A stretch of DNA of 64,000 nt from NCBI RefSeq assembly GCF_048771995.1, contig NC_133032.1, positions 22,173,501 to 22,237,500 of the forward strand, in the 5' to 3' direction. The stretch comes from Taeniopygia guttata. Taxonomy: Eukaryota > Chordata > Aves > Passeriformes > Estrildidae. Of the stretch, positions 23,501-50,668 are shown one piece after another. Numbering within the stretch: position 1 is the first letter of the stretch; each line of letters starts with the position of its first letter. The notes beneath the pieces are model-generated. The model was not told where the DNA came from, did not search any database, and was given only the letters and a program-made list of their open reading frames with translations. The position numbers and the translations under genes were made by a program.

Positions 23501-24724
23501 TAACAAGATGAATGAGGGCCTCTAAGAACTCTGAAGGGAGGACGAGTTTCAACTCAGCCTGGCAACAACCATCAGTTAGGATGCATCTACCTGCATAAGC
23601 AATCAGGCTCATTTTTACCCCATACTGTCTGTAAGGAGGTAAATCAGGAAAGACTTGTGACTCATCACAAAACTGTTTCTCTGTGTAAACAAAATACGTT
23701 CACAACGTATCTTCACTCAAGCTTTTAAGTATGACAATTATTAATATTTCTGAATAAAATGTATTTTTCAATGTACATCATTAGTGATCTAAATAAGGTT
23801 TTACATAAATATAGGGGGTGAAACTGCACACAAAATAAAATGGAGAAAATGGCTGACATGGTTTCCCTACATTTGTTCAACATTTTGTTACTCAGCTTCA
23901 CAGGCTGGCATCTACTACAATAAAGGAAACACATTTTGATTAGGGAGGATCAAAAGAAAGGTATGGAGCTCAGATTTTTTTTTTTTGTTCCTTTTTTAAA
24001 GCCCTTTCAAGTTGGCGAAAATTCATGCATTGTCACCTCTGAGCACAATGTGATATTGGCAGCTGCTTCAAGCTGGCTACGATGTGCAAAGTTCACTGTC
24101 ATGACCGGCTGACTGCTCAACTGTCAAGGAAAAATTAACAAATACAAAAATGGGAACATGTGGCAGTTTTAGAAACACACTTTTCAATAAAGCCTACTGT
24201 GAACTATAGACTATTGCACATTTCAACATGACACAAGGAAAATAAGGGGTTCAAAAGAGAATACACTTTGTAACATAGAAATATACAGACTAGCTTGTGC
24301 ACAGAAATTAAAACATGGTTACAAGACACCACTGCAGTCAAACCTGTCTTATAGTCTGCTTATGTTCTTAGTGACCTTAAGAAACTGGTCCAAACTGATT
24401 ATCAGCATTACTTTTTTTTGTTATTTTTTTTTAAAAAAATATTTTGAGACCACATCTTTGATACACATATATATATTCCGTGGTCAAAACAGACAGACTT
24501 AACTTTAGCGATACTAAATAAAAGTGCAAAAACGTTCAAAAAATAAAACAAAATAAAAAATATGGAAGCATAAGCTAAAAATTTTCTGCATAGCTGAAAT
24601 CTATTTAAAGCGAGTCCTTGGTAGGGGTTGCTGACAGGAGGAGAAAGCAGTTTTTAAAAATGTCTTCTGCATGTTTGTTTCAAATAATGCAAAACAAAGG
24701 TCATTTGCCGGCTTTTGAAGCATT
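17485..24724 (-). other. BMPR2: BMPR2 3' UTR (inferred extent)
   Basis: From the BMPR2 stop codon to the candidate poly(A) site there are about 7.2 kb of AU-rich sequence without coding exons. Mammalian BMPR2 messages also carry a multi-kilobase 3' UTR. Seed matches for microRNA families reported to target BMPR2 occur within it: miR-17/20a at 24521-24527 and miR-21 at 18134-18140 and 17799-17805. The start is certain; the end is inferred from polyadenylation signals. Other AATAAA motifs inside could give shorter messages (for example near 18860). The short open frames here are not conserved proteins. Confidence 0.6.
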
Positions 24725-24975
24725 TCACAGGCAGTTCACCCCTGCGTCCTTAGAGACCATAGTGGTGGCAGTGCCCCCCTCTGCAAGGTACACAGCCGTG
24801 CTGGATTTGGGGGGCACTGCCTGCTCACTGCCGTTGTTGTTGACCTCGCAGTGCAGCGGCTCCGTGGAGATGACCCACGTGGACGGACGCCACCGCTTGA
24901 GCGAGTACGGAGTTTTCACACGTTTCTTGATCTTCTCTCCTGAGCCTGATTTGCCATCCTGTGAGGAGTCACCTA
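24725..24975 (-). CDS. BMPR2: BMPR2 exon 13 (C-terminus and stop)
   Basis: The 251 coding nt equal the human exon 13 coding length. The exon completes a codon begun in exon 12 (T|TA, Leu; Ile in human) and runs [18 protein letters not shown] to the conserved end [10 protein letters not shown], then TGA. It keeps the [18 protein letters not shown] block, which is nearly invariant across vertebrates. The acceptor is CCTACAG. This tail segment lies far from the kinase and is BMPR2-specific. Confidence 0.97.
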
Positions 24976-26675
24976 CTGTAGGAAAAAAAACCAAAACAAA
25001 ACAAGAAAACAGAACAGAAAATAGTATTATGAGGAAGGTGAGATTAGACTGGCGTCCAGGGCTGTTACTTACGTGAAACAGAAAAAAAGAACAAAATCTA
25101 TAAACGCAGAAGCAACTGTGTGGCAGAGGCATGACAGGTGTATCGACCACAACAGCTGCCGCTAAAACAAGGGGCTAGATTCTGTTTTCTGTCAGAAATT
25201 ACTTCAGTGAAGTAATTTGTGTTACCTGGAATGCATATTGGCATCTAACAGAAAAATCAGCATTTGACATTTGAGGGGTTTTGCAATCATAGGATCTTAT
25301 ATTTATTACCTGTAACGGGAGGTACAAAAGAACATTGCTACTACAGGACAGCAAAGGCTAAAATTTAAATAGTGCAATGTTAGGTCCCCTAATCCTACTC
25401 CACCTGGCAAAGCATTTCACCTGAAAACAAAATAGCTCATTATCTGTTAAGATATCAAGTCAGGATTTGGAATGCTGGGTTGTAAAACTGGCAAGACCAA
25501 CTTTAACTATGATAAAACTTCAGCAGTCGAAATCTGATTGTTAAAACTTTACACAACCCCTTTTTTTAACTTAATCTTCTATTAAATAAAGTCACTGCAA
25601 TAATGTTTTTTCTTTATCTTAGTAAGATTTCAACTCACAGCAACATGTTAAGACAAAAATTAAGGTTTCGTACTTAAAAGGAAGGCTTAAACATTCCATT
25701 GCTGAATAGTCAACTACATTTCTTGAAAGATATGTTCTCATTTGGTTTTAAACCTTTTACTTCCAAAGATGCCTGGCATCCCAGTTTACTCTACTAATAT
25801 CACAGCATTTTCCTAAAGAGTCACGAGATTTGCAAGCACCTTTCAAGACTACAGTGACTTCTGGAGATATATTTTCTTTAAAATGCACACCAGGAGAGCT
25901 TTCCAATAGCTCGAACAGGCTCAAACCCAGAGGATGCACCTAATTTAACTATAACTACACGATTACATTCTTACCATAAAAAGGAGAGCCCTATTGTAAC
26001 CTCTTAGACCTCTGGCCATAAAACTCTCAAGGAAGTTACTATTTTGAAATAAGCTATTAAAACCAATTCCCTCTCTAATTACTTGGAATAATTTTTATGT
26101 ACATGTCAAACTGATGAAGAATTGCTCTAGTTGTTGGAGCTACGACAGCAAAATAGAAAATGCCTGACCACCCATTTAGGCTGGACTAATACAGTAAAGT
26201 TAGTTGCTTTAAAAATCTTTAAGCAAGAGATAATTACTATAATAAATTATTTTAATCAATGCATCTTAGAGACAGCTACTCTTGAGAGAATAAGGAAAAG
26301 TAAGAAAAAAAAGGTGTAAGGTGCCCATGCAGAAAAAAATAGGAAAATTTTTCAATATGCTTTGCACCTACCAAAGGTAGGAGCCTTGCAAGGAATAATG
26401 AAAGTTAACCTAGAGACAGAGTGGATGGGTTAGAAAGAGACAGATTTATTTGGTGTATGTGGAAGGATGATAGTGATCTAATATACTGGAAATGATGGAG
26501 ACAGGACTGTATCAAAAAGACTGAAATTGCGCTGAGGGAAATTACATTAATATGAGATTTAATAAGTATGCTTTGAGGAGAAACAGGAGACAGAAATAAT
26601 TTCTATTCAAGCAGATATATGCAGTTATTAGGCAGAAAGGTGTCAGGGAAACCGTTCAGCCCTGCAAGCACTTAC
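24976..26675 (-). other. BMPR2: BMPR2 intron 12
   Basis: A 1.7-kb intron with donor GTAAGT and acceptor CAG. It is AT-rich, and no repeat or RNA gene was recognised. Confidence 0.9.
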
Positions 26676-27937
26676 ACTGCATACTACTGCTATCCAAACT
26701 ACTTGTGGCTGACAGATCCAGCGAATTAGGCCTCTGTGCTCTTCTGGTCTGGGTCTGCCCAGGATTTCTCACTACATTCTGGGTACTGGCTGCAGCTGTG
26801 TCTGGACACGGATTGCTGTTGTTGTTGTTGGCGTTTGTTCGGCCATTATCCAGCGGCCGCTCCCTCCTGTCTACCAGGCGGTCCAGAACACCTTCATCGT
26901 GGCCAGCCTGCTGCTCCCGTCTCAGCAGGGGCTCGTGCTCGTCGGGACTGGAGTTGATATTCAGCCGACTGTCCTCCCCACTGAACTGGTTCTGGAGCAT
27001 TTCCTGGGCCCTCTGCGCTACCGAGCTGCTGGTCTGGCCGGAGGGCACCGTGCCATTGGCATACGGGGTTGTGCCAGCGTGAGAGTTTATGCCGTGGCTC
27101 CTCCCAGCCACTCCATTCATGGTAACTGTCACCACATGAGGTTCTGCAGCATTGATAGTGTTCATCTTGGCAACGCCTGTTTCCACTTGCTTCAAGTTTG
27201 ATTTGTGCTTGCCACCAAATTTTAACCGTGGCTCTTTTGTTGAATTTTTGGTGTTTAGAGGGAGGCTAGTAGGCCTCTTCGGAAGGTTCTGTTGCTTGGG
27301 CAGAGGATAGACCTGAGCAGATGGGACATCAGGAATCAAACATGCCTGACCATTGGTAGCTTGTGTGAAGTCCTGTTGCCCTGTCACCTCTACTGCAAGT
27401 TTTATCAGTGGATAAAGCAAGCTGGAACTAGTGCTGCTCAGCGGATCTGGCCCACTAAACTGCTTAAGTGAATGTTCCATCAGATTCTCATCAGAGCTTT
27501 CTTTCAGGTTCTTATCCACTTCTTTTGGATCCAATTTATTTGTCTCCAAGTCCTCCTCTGTTAGCTGCAGACAAACAGGGGTGGGCCCACCTGGCTGCAT
27601 GACATTTGTAGTGTGTAAGTTTGTTTCATCCGAATAAGGCATTTCGGATATGGTGGTCATGCCAGTGCTGGGAGTGAGGCCAGTTGTGTTGGTGGTGGAC
27701 AAACTGGTGACACTTGTCTCAGGACTAGGGATGCGCGCTTGTGCTTGCTGCCGCTCGTAGTTAATGGAATTTCTATTCTTTTCTCCTGAAGTCAATGGTG
27801 TGGTGGACATTGAATGTTCAGAAGAAATGTTCTTTACTATGCTGTCAGTGTGGTGGATTGAATCTTCAATGTAGGAAGAGGAAGAATAATCTGGATATGG
27901 CCTTATCTTTGATACACGTCTATGATGTGACAGATTC
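26676..27937 (-). CDS. BMPR2: BMPR2 exon 12 (long cytoplasmic tail)
   Basis: This large 1262-nt exon encodes most of the tail characteristic of BMPR2. Recognisable blocks in order are [135 protein letters not shown] and [13 protein letters not shown]. It is 18 nt shorter than the human exon (1280 nt as I recall). The loss is in frame and split between a Thr/Asn-rich stretch (four residues) and a variable segment before RRAQRP (two residues). In human, truncating variants in this exon are a known cause of pulmonary arterial hypertension. Donor GTAAGT. Confidence 0.98.
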
Positions 27938-42959
<15,022 letters not shown>

Positions 42960-43051
42960 CTCCAACAACTTCAGATTATCCAGATCCAATGAGGGCTCTG
43001 ATGCTGCTGCCTCCATCATGTTCATACTGTGCAAACCTTGTTTACGGTCTC
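42960..43051 (-). CDS. BMPR2: BMPR2 exon 5 (juxtamembrane segment)
   Basis: The 92 nt equal the human exon length. It encodes the cytoplasmic linker between membrane and kinase: [20 protein letters not shown], then [11 protein letters not shown]. Found by joining the flanking frames (codon G|GA). Acceptor CCCCAG; donor GTAAAT. Confidence 0.96.
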
Positions 43052-43568
43052 CTGGGGAAGAGGGTGAGGAGAAAATCAGCCAGTTTCCTTTCTGGACATG
43101 CTCCAAGTAAAAAAATCTAACTTACCTGGGACCTGGCAGAATTACATACTGTAGGCAAGGATGAAATAAGTAAAAAGGGGTCCTGTAAAATCTTCTCAAA
43201 GTCAGCAAAATGAGCATTGAAGGTGCTGATAAGCTACAAACTAGATACCTGCTACACAACTAGTTTGATAATTCAAAGTCACTGACAATAACTATAAAGC
43301 ATGTTCACCACCTCACTTAAGCTGTGCTGAGCAGAGGATTTGTGGAAGAAAAATGGGTTCCAAAATGCCATCTTAGAGAAGTCATAACTCTCTCCAGACT
43401 CTTAGATAAGGGATATCACCATAAAATGTCAGAGAGGAGAAAGAGGAGCAGCATTATGTACAAGCATATAATAGGGACTGGGGAGATCAGAAGACCTAGG
43501 TAGAACTCTGAGCAATAGCCAAAGAAACAATGGAAAAAAACAAAGCCAAAAATATTGTCAATCCCTAC
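43052..43568 (-). other. BMPR2: BMPR2 intron 4
   Basis: A 0.5-kb intron with donor GTAGGG (weaker than consensus) and acceptor CCCCAG. Nothing else was recognised in it. Confidence 0.9.
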
Positions 43569-43679
43569 CTGCAAGCATCCTGTAGCCAAAGAATAGAGCA
43601 GCTATCAGAACAGCCAGTACAGACACAGATGCCAGGGCAATAACGATGGTCTCATCTCGATGAAAAGAATGAGAAGAAT
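43569..43679 (-). CDS. BMPR2: BMPR2 exon 4 (transmembrane segment)
   Basis: The 111 nt equal the human exon length. After a short extracellular stalk ([10 protein letters not shown]) it encodes a single hydrophobic helix, [20 protein letters not shown], then GYRMLA on the cytoplasmic side. The acceptor is GCTTTCAG. The codon at its 5' end is shared with exon 3, which is not in the window. Upstream open frame to 43812 is intronic. Confidence 0.97.
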
Positions 43680-46600
43680 CTGAAAGCAAACAAAATGAGG
43701 ACACTTTAATTGTAAATTTCAAAGAATCAACACTAAATGTAATTGGTATTACAACAACGAGAAGAAAAATGTACTCTGGATTGTCAAACATCCCACATCC
43801 TTTTCCCCTCAAAATCTAGATATGGCAAAAGATCTGATCAGCCCAAAACTAGCTGGGTACACAATCACCAGCAGTTTTTCCCAGCCTTCTCCTGCCCTGT
43901 AGCAAGAGGCACTGACAGCAGAAAGTGATTCCTCTCTATCTGGAAAGCTCAGTACAGCCATACAAGGCCAAGGTGATGCAGCCCTCATCTGTTATCTGTG
44001 CCTTAATCCAGTTTCCTGGTATGAATCAGGTTTGTCACCTTGACAAGGTTCTTTTGTTGTTTTTCCCAGGACAAAAATCTCATGAGTTTGTAAACTGGGC
44101 TGCAAATATGATGAATATTGAATGTTTCACATTCACTCAAATACCTAAGACATACGTAAGTCCACTTAAGCAAATATTTCAAAATACTTTGGGGTTTTGA
44201 TTTGTTTTGTGTCTGTGCTCAGATAATTTTTGGCATAATTCTTACTGGTTAATACACAAAAAGACAGAAGTATCTCTACAGAATGAAGCAGGAAACCTGA
44301 AACAAAAATAAAATACTAACAAAATTAAATAAAACTAGTTTTACTGAATCTGTTGTAAAGCAGCATTTGACTTTTTGTCAAAATTAGTATCTTGCTTTTT
44401 CAGGTTTTTTTGGTTGGGTTTTTTATTTGCCCAGAGAGGAAAAAAGATTTCATTAAAACATTTGTTAGTGCCTTGAAATGTTCCTCCATGTCAGAGTGCA
44501 GTCTTGCTTCTTGCAGGCATATAAAAATCCAGCCACTTTAATACAAAAAATTATTAGTGCAGATACTCTTCTGGTGTCAGAATCACTGGAATGTGGCGCT
44601 ACAAGACCTCATTTACTTTGGCTTCAAAACCAAGTTTGGGAACTATGTTTAAACATGTCTTACATACTGCAAAAAGTACTCCTTAAAAGACTGTAATGAG
44701 ACCTAACTACGCTAAAACCACAAAATATAAAATGCACACAAGACTTAAACATTGGATAAACTTTTAGGTGAGACTGAAATACAATTTATCCCAATCTATA
44801 CTAGCTGAATAAACTGACAAATTCACTTATATTGAATTGTATTTAAAAGAAATTCAACATGTTTCACTACTTCAGATTCTCAGTATGGACAGACACAAGA
44901 GAATCGTACAAGAAGGAAAAGCAAATTTAGAAGACAACAACTGTAATTTTTACACAACCATAATGCTAAGGGGAAATAATGAAAAGCTGGTAAAATAGAA
45001 TGCCAGAGAGAATTTCAACTGTGACAGAAGTATGTGAAAAATCACCTATCAAAACCAACACACAGCTCATATCTGATACTCCCCTTAAATAAAACAGAAC
45101 TTGTGACAAATCACAATAGCATCAAATTTAAATTTGTTCTGTCAAAAGAAAGACCATCATTACTGGTTTTGGTAAAATAACTTTCACTATGAAAATAAGT
45201 TATTGCCCTAGAACACTAACGTGGAATATGAGCTGTGACTTCTGTGGTGAGGAGATTAAAAGATACATATTACAACTGTCATCTAAATTATGTATTCAAA
45301 ACATAGACATACATATTGAAAGCCACAACATCATAAAGGAAACTGTTACATTATACAAAGCTATATGAAACATGACACTAGTGTAAGCAGATGAGTAACT
45401 ACTGCAGGGAAATAATAGTTTTGACTTTCATATTTTTATGAATGAAATTTACATTTGATTGGGTTATCTTTTAAAATATATATTAAATGTGGCAGGTTTT
45501 GCATCAGTTCAAGACAGTGCCTAGCACGTAGTAAGGAGTAGCAGGTTTTGCGAAACTGACCCTTTGGTTACAATCCCAGCTGTATTTTCCTTGACTGTAC
45601 AACTAGAGCAGCCATTTGCTACCTTCCCATTGCCAAATAACCAGCAATCATTTCCCTCACCGTTTGCCAAATGATATCTGATGCCTAAGTTTGATTGCTC
45701 TTCTTTAGTTTTCTGTCTAATCAAAGGCTTAACAACATGCCTGCATCAAGAGGGCCCTCCTCTACCCTGGAATGGGATTTTGCTGTTCAAGGGCATCCTG
45801 AGCAATACATTCCTCCACAGCTCTGGCTGCCTTGGCACACTCCCTTTAGAAGCCTGTGAATGTTGACATTCTGCAGGCTGAAGAGATACCAGAAAATCTC
45901 AAGATAACATTTTGCTCCCATCAGCAGCTGAAAAACACACAGATAAAAAGGATTGTTTCTCTCTTCTTCCTTGATGGACCATCCCCTCTGCAGCCTTTTT
46001 CTGTTTAGTGGGTAGCTCTGCAGCTACCAGGTAACCTCAGAGACCTCCCTGGCCTTTCAGAGGAAAGAATGTTTAAATTTTTTTTAAGCAGAGTTGTTTT
46101 GCAAGAATTTTAGATTGGCATATCTTGAACTAATTTTCAATTCTGACAAATATTTAAAAATAACACTGTCAACATTCCATCCAAATCAGTCCTACAGTGC
46201 AAGTTACTACTGTCAGGGTGATCAGCAATATCTATAAATTTAATAATACAAATTCCTTAGTAAGGGTAAGTGAGCATCTCAATGGACTGATAACATGCTG
46301 CTCAAAACAGCATGAGTGAGTAAAATGCTGTGTGTGACAGCCAATCCTCTCCCAGCAAGGACAACTTTACTATCTTTTGCTTATAAATCTACACTAAAAG
46401 GAAAGCACAAAACTCCTGCAATGACAAAAGACCCAGACAGCTCCAATCCCTCCCTCCCCTCCAAAAGTGTTATTTCTACCAACCCTCTATCTGCTTTGTA
46501 AAACAATAACTTTGGATGTTGACAGATTATCAATCTTTCTTAAATAGAACAAAAAGTACATGTCACGTATCAACCCAGTTTCAAAACCTTCCAAAACTTA

Positions 46601-49600
46601 ACAAAACGTTTATTAACTCACTAATTTTATTAATCCTTCTCTGGATATATTTCATCTTTATTCTTTATACTATACTCCCCTTTAAATGCTTAGCTAAGAA
46701 CCATATAGGACCTCTCAAGGCAAATGCAGAGGTTCACATTTGCACTTTTATAGACTTCTACGTAATTAATACAAGATCTTATATACATATGCACAAGAGT
46801 CATATTTCTCTTGGTATTATTTGGAGATATGTTTTAACTAACTCAGCAAAAGACACATCAGTGTAGGTCAATAAAAGTAATCACTGACCTTTAAGCAAGG
46901 CATTTTTAAAATAAGGATGTGAAATGAACATGTCTAGAAGTTTCTTTTCATGCTTTTGTCCATGAACTTATGGTCTGGATCAAAACAACCATGACTCATC
47001 ATGATTAGGACATTCACTATGAAAGCTATGATTTGATATTACATTTTTTTGAACTAACACTTGGTTGGTCTTCAGTTGTTGACAACCCCTCCCTCAAATC
47101 AGTGGACTCTGCTTTTCAAGTTTATTTTCAGGACCAGACACGTGCCCTACAGCTTCAGTATTTCTTCATCATGTCGTTGTACAAACCAACTTTAAACATG
47201 TCTAACAACCACTGAAGAATCTCATTTGAATTTCTGGAATCATTTGGGTACATAGTTACAAATATCAACTAAATAAAACTAAAAACTAAATGTTTTCAAA
47301 TCTCAGACTGGGAGTGTTGGTATCTCAGTACTATTCCCAAACCAATGTATTACATAAAAAAAGCAATACCAAAAAAGGGCAGAATTAGCTGCAGATTCTA
47401 GAAAATCCAGTGATTAAGGAGATGGCTGCTGAGCTAAATTCTACTACATTGTACACAGAAGATCCTGTCAGAGCCATCTCCTATTTATATTACTGTAACT
47501 GAAAGGAAGGCAAATGAAGGTGCTTGTTTGACTGCTATTTCTAGGTGAGGCTTTTATTCCCAACTTCAACTTAGGCTCCCTGATCTAAAACAAAAAATGT
47601 GTCACAATAAAAAAACTGAAACTAACAGAAAAGTGCTGCAAGGCCCAAACAACCTTAAAAGCCAATTTTTTATCCCACTTGAATGGGAAGGGGAGCACTG
47701 CTCACAGATCTACTGACTCTACAAGCAGCAGTGCAAAGATGCCATGTGGAAGACTCCCAGCATGTACACACGTCTGTCTTGAAACATTTTGCCAGTAATT
47801 CTTACAGTAGTCAGCAGTTGACTCAAGTCTATCAATCCCATCACAAAGAAATATCACAGCAGGCAGTGTAATTTTTTTTTTTAAGTAAGAAAAAGAAACA
47901 AAGCACAACTCATTAAAACAGAAGGACAACCTCCTTCTGGCTGGGAAGCAGCTGGTAACCAACAAGCCACCATTCCCAGAAGTGTCCTGACCTCATCATC
48001 AATAAAGGGCTTGTTTTCAGGTTCCAAAAACCCGAGCACAACAGCTCCTGTGTATGAAGAAGGTACACACAAATAACTGGGAATGTATTTCAGAGCAAAC
48101 CATGAAGAGGAATGCTTCCAGTGTTCAGTTAGAAGTGAGTCATCTGGCTGAACCCAGCCCTGCACTTGGGACACTCCCTGCAGCCCTTCCACCACATTAA
48201 GCATTTCTCTCCCTTTTCTCAGGCATTACTGCCATAACAGCTTCCAAGCACTTATACAGTATCTTTGATGAATTGAGGCTTCCATACTGCCACACATGGA
48301 AGTTCTCAAACTGCTGCCTTCCTAACTTTCCCCAGGAATGACACTGAGTGAAGAATACTGCCAGTGCTAATGGTATCAGGAAGAACAATGTTTTTTTCTT
48401 CAAAGTAACTTTTCCATTATAAAAATAATCTTGTTATATTAATTAATGCAAAAGTATTCCAATCTGTGCCTATGCTTAATTTAACTTTCAAAAATTAAAG
48501 CCTCTTTTTTCGGCTTCCTGTTTCCCTAATTCAAAGTAAGCATTTATCCTATGACCAAAGGAAGTTGTGAGAAATGAGAAAAAACTGACACAGAGCCAGG
48601 TAACAACAGCCAATGGCAAAAAGTTCTGTAAACATACACAACTCCTTCCTGGGAGCCAGAAAAGGGATGCACCGTTCTTCTATGTTCTTTCCCCTTCAGC
48701 AAACACTGAGACCTGCAGACAGGAAGCTGCTCTGGAAAAATCACCAACTAACCCACCACTGCCAACATCACAGCATCAGGTCACACCCACATCTGTGCTC
48801 TTGGAGGTAAAATATTCCAGCCTGGATGATGAACTGTGAGGAACCCAGGCACGTTCTCATATTTCCTACTTCACCATTCAACACATTGTTTCCCCAATAC
48901 TATTTCTGAAATGAGAGGGTATGAAGCAAATGGAATGGGAAATGAGGAGAAGGAAGGATAGTCTCTTCCCCATGGCAGCTGAAAGCTGTCCAGAAATCTT
49001 CTCTCTAACCCTACACCAAAGGTGCTAGACCGCAATGGCCAGAGAGCTCCCTGAGACACCAGAGAGGTCACTGGTATGATGAGACATATTAAGACAGCCA
49101 TGAGAAAAGGCACCAAGTGTCAACCAAGCTGAAAAACTAGGAATCCCAAGGGGGAGAATTTGATTGTGTAATTAAAGGCTGTATGCTAACACAAACAGAC
49201 AAAAGGATATGGCCTTGAAACTGTACAAGCAATGACATTGTTTCCTTCTACTATCTGAATATGAAACCTTGGGCTTTGGAATGTTGTTTCATTGCAATAT
49301 ATTTACATGGTGGTGATCATATAATAAAGGACATTTGCACATAAATTTCCACCACATCTCTATATTGCTGTTAAAGCTTTTCATTCCATTTTCTGCCTGC
49401 TCTTCATGTAAATGACTCACAGCTGTGTATCTGCCACAGAGTAGTAAATAATTCTAGAAAATATATGTGTGTATTTAAGCTTAGAGAAGCATTGTATAAA
49501 AACATTTTAGACAAACATACAATTATTCTATATAATCAAAACCAGTTTTAAAAGTAATTACCTATGTTCCCAGAGAATTTCTGGTAGCTAAGTATCAAAA

Positions 49601-50600
49601 GTGAAGTGATCTTAAAGATGATAGCTACCAAAATATTAACATTTATTTAATTTGCCATATCACACATAAGTAGCAACATTAGTCTTAACAAATAAGGAAA
49701 ACACCATCCTTTAACCTTCACAGCACAACACTAAAATCTGATTGTTCAAAACAACTTCAGCTGTATGGACTTTGATCAGTCAGTAAAATTACAGGGATTC
49801 AAAAGATCTGCCCATACAGATCACTTTAAAAAGAAGCAGAGTCTTCACGCCATCCTACAACTATTTCTTTGATGTGATAGATTCAATATGTTCATAGCCA
49901 ATCTGGTGCAGAAGTTGCTCTTCTATTAAGGCATCTCAGTGATACTGAGGATGAGATCAGAAGGAAGAGGCAAAGCTTTTGGTTCTGTCACCACCACAGT
50001 ACGAGATGGAAGGCTGCAGGGTGGGGGCAATGTGGCCTTCAGCTGCAGAGAACTGCAAATATGCTCTGCAGATCAGAAAGAAGCCTTTCAAGTATATTTA
50101 ATTCAACTTGCTTTTAAAGTCACATTTCCCAGTAGCCCTGCACAATTTTCATGACATTGATAAGTTCTTGATCCTTTGAAAAAACATACAATTAGCAAAC
50201 TTTTCCAAGGACCCACAGACCTCAATTATAATCTGTTTATCTGTTTCGTCTACGCAAAGCTTGTATCAAACATGTCCTCGGAATTATCCACAACTAGTAA
50301 AATATGCACCCCTTATTGCATTCTAGCAGCACATTCTAACCAGATCAAAACACCTCATAAAGTCTTTTTTCCTCTCCTCCTTTCTGGACAGCAATCAACA
50401 TTTCTTTCTGACCAAGTGACCACTGCTTCATTCCTGATCCACTGTCCTGCAGCAAGAGAGTACCGTCTTCATCACATTAGAGAAATGACAAGAAAGCCTC
50501 CAATATAAACACTGTGCCAGAACAATCCAAACTATTTTATGTAAATCCTCAATTCATTCAGTACAGGGAACAAAACATGTAAGGAAAAAAAGTAAAGAAT

Positions 50601-50668
50601 TTTAACAAAAAAAAAAAAAAAAAAACACCAAAAAACCAAAAAAACAAACAAACAACAAAAAAACCCCT
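50601..50668. repeat. A-rich low-complexity tract
   Basis: A run of 19 adenines (50607-50625) is followed by CA-interrupted A-runs. It could be a simple repeat or the tail of an old retroposed copy, but nothing recognisable precedes it on the plus strand. Confidence 0.75.

Noticed and set aside
24618..25076. 152-codon plus-strand frame opposite BMPR2 exon 13
   Set aside because: It is a shadow of exon 13 and runs through its splice acceptor; no protein similarity.
26705..27201. Plus-strand open frames of 70-125 codons opposite BMPR2 exon 12
   Set aside because: They are antisense shadows of the conserved BMPR2 reading frame.
43680..43812. Upstream extension of the exon 4 open frame (to an ATG at 43812)
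   Set aside because: A clear splice acceptor (GCTTTCAG) and the human exon boundary place the coding start at 43679; the extension is intron.
50607..50625. Poly(A) tract as the tail of a processed pseudogene
   Set aside because: No gene-like sequence lies upstream and no target-site duplication is evident.
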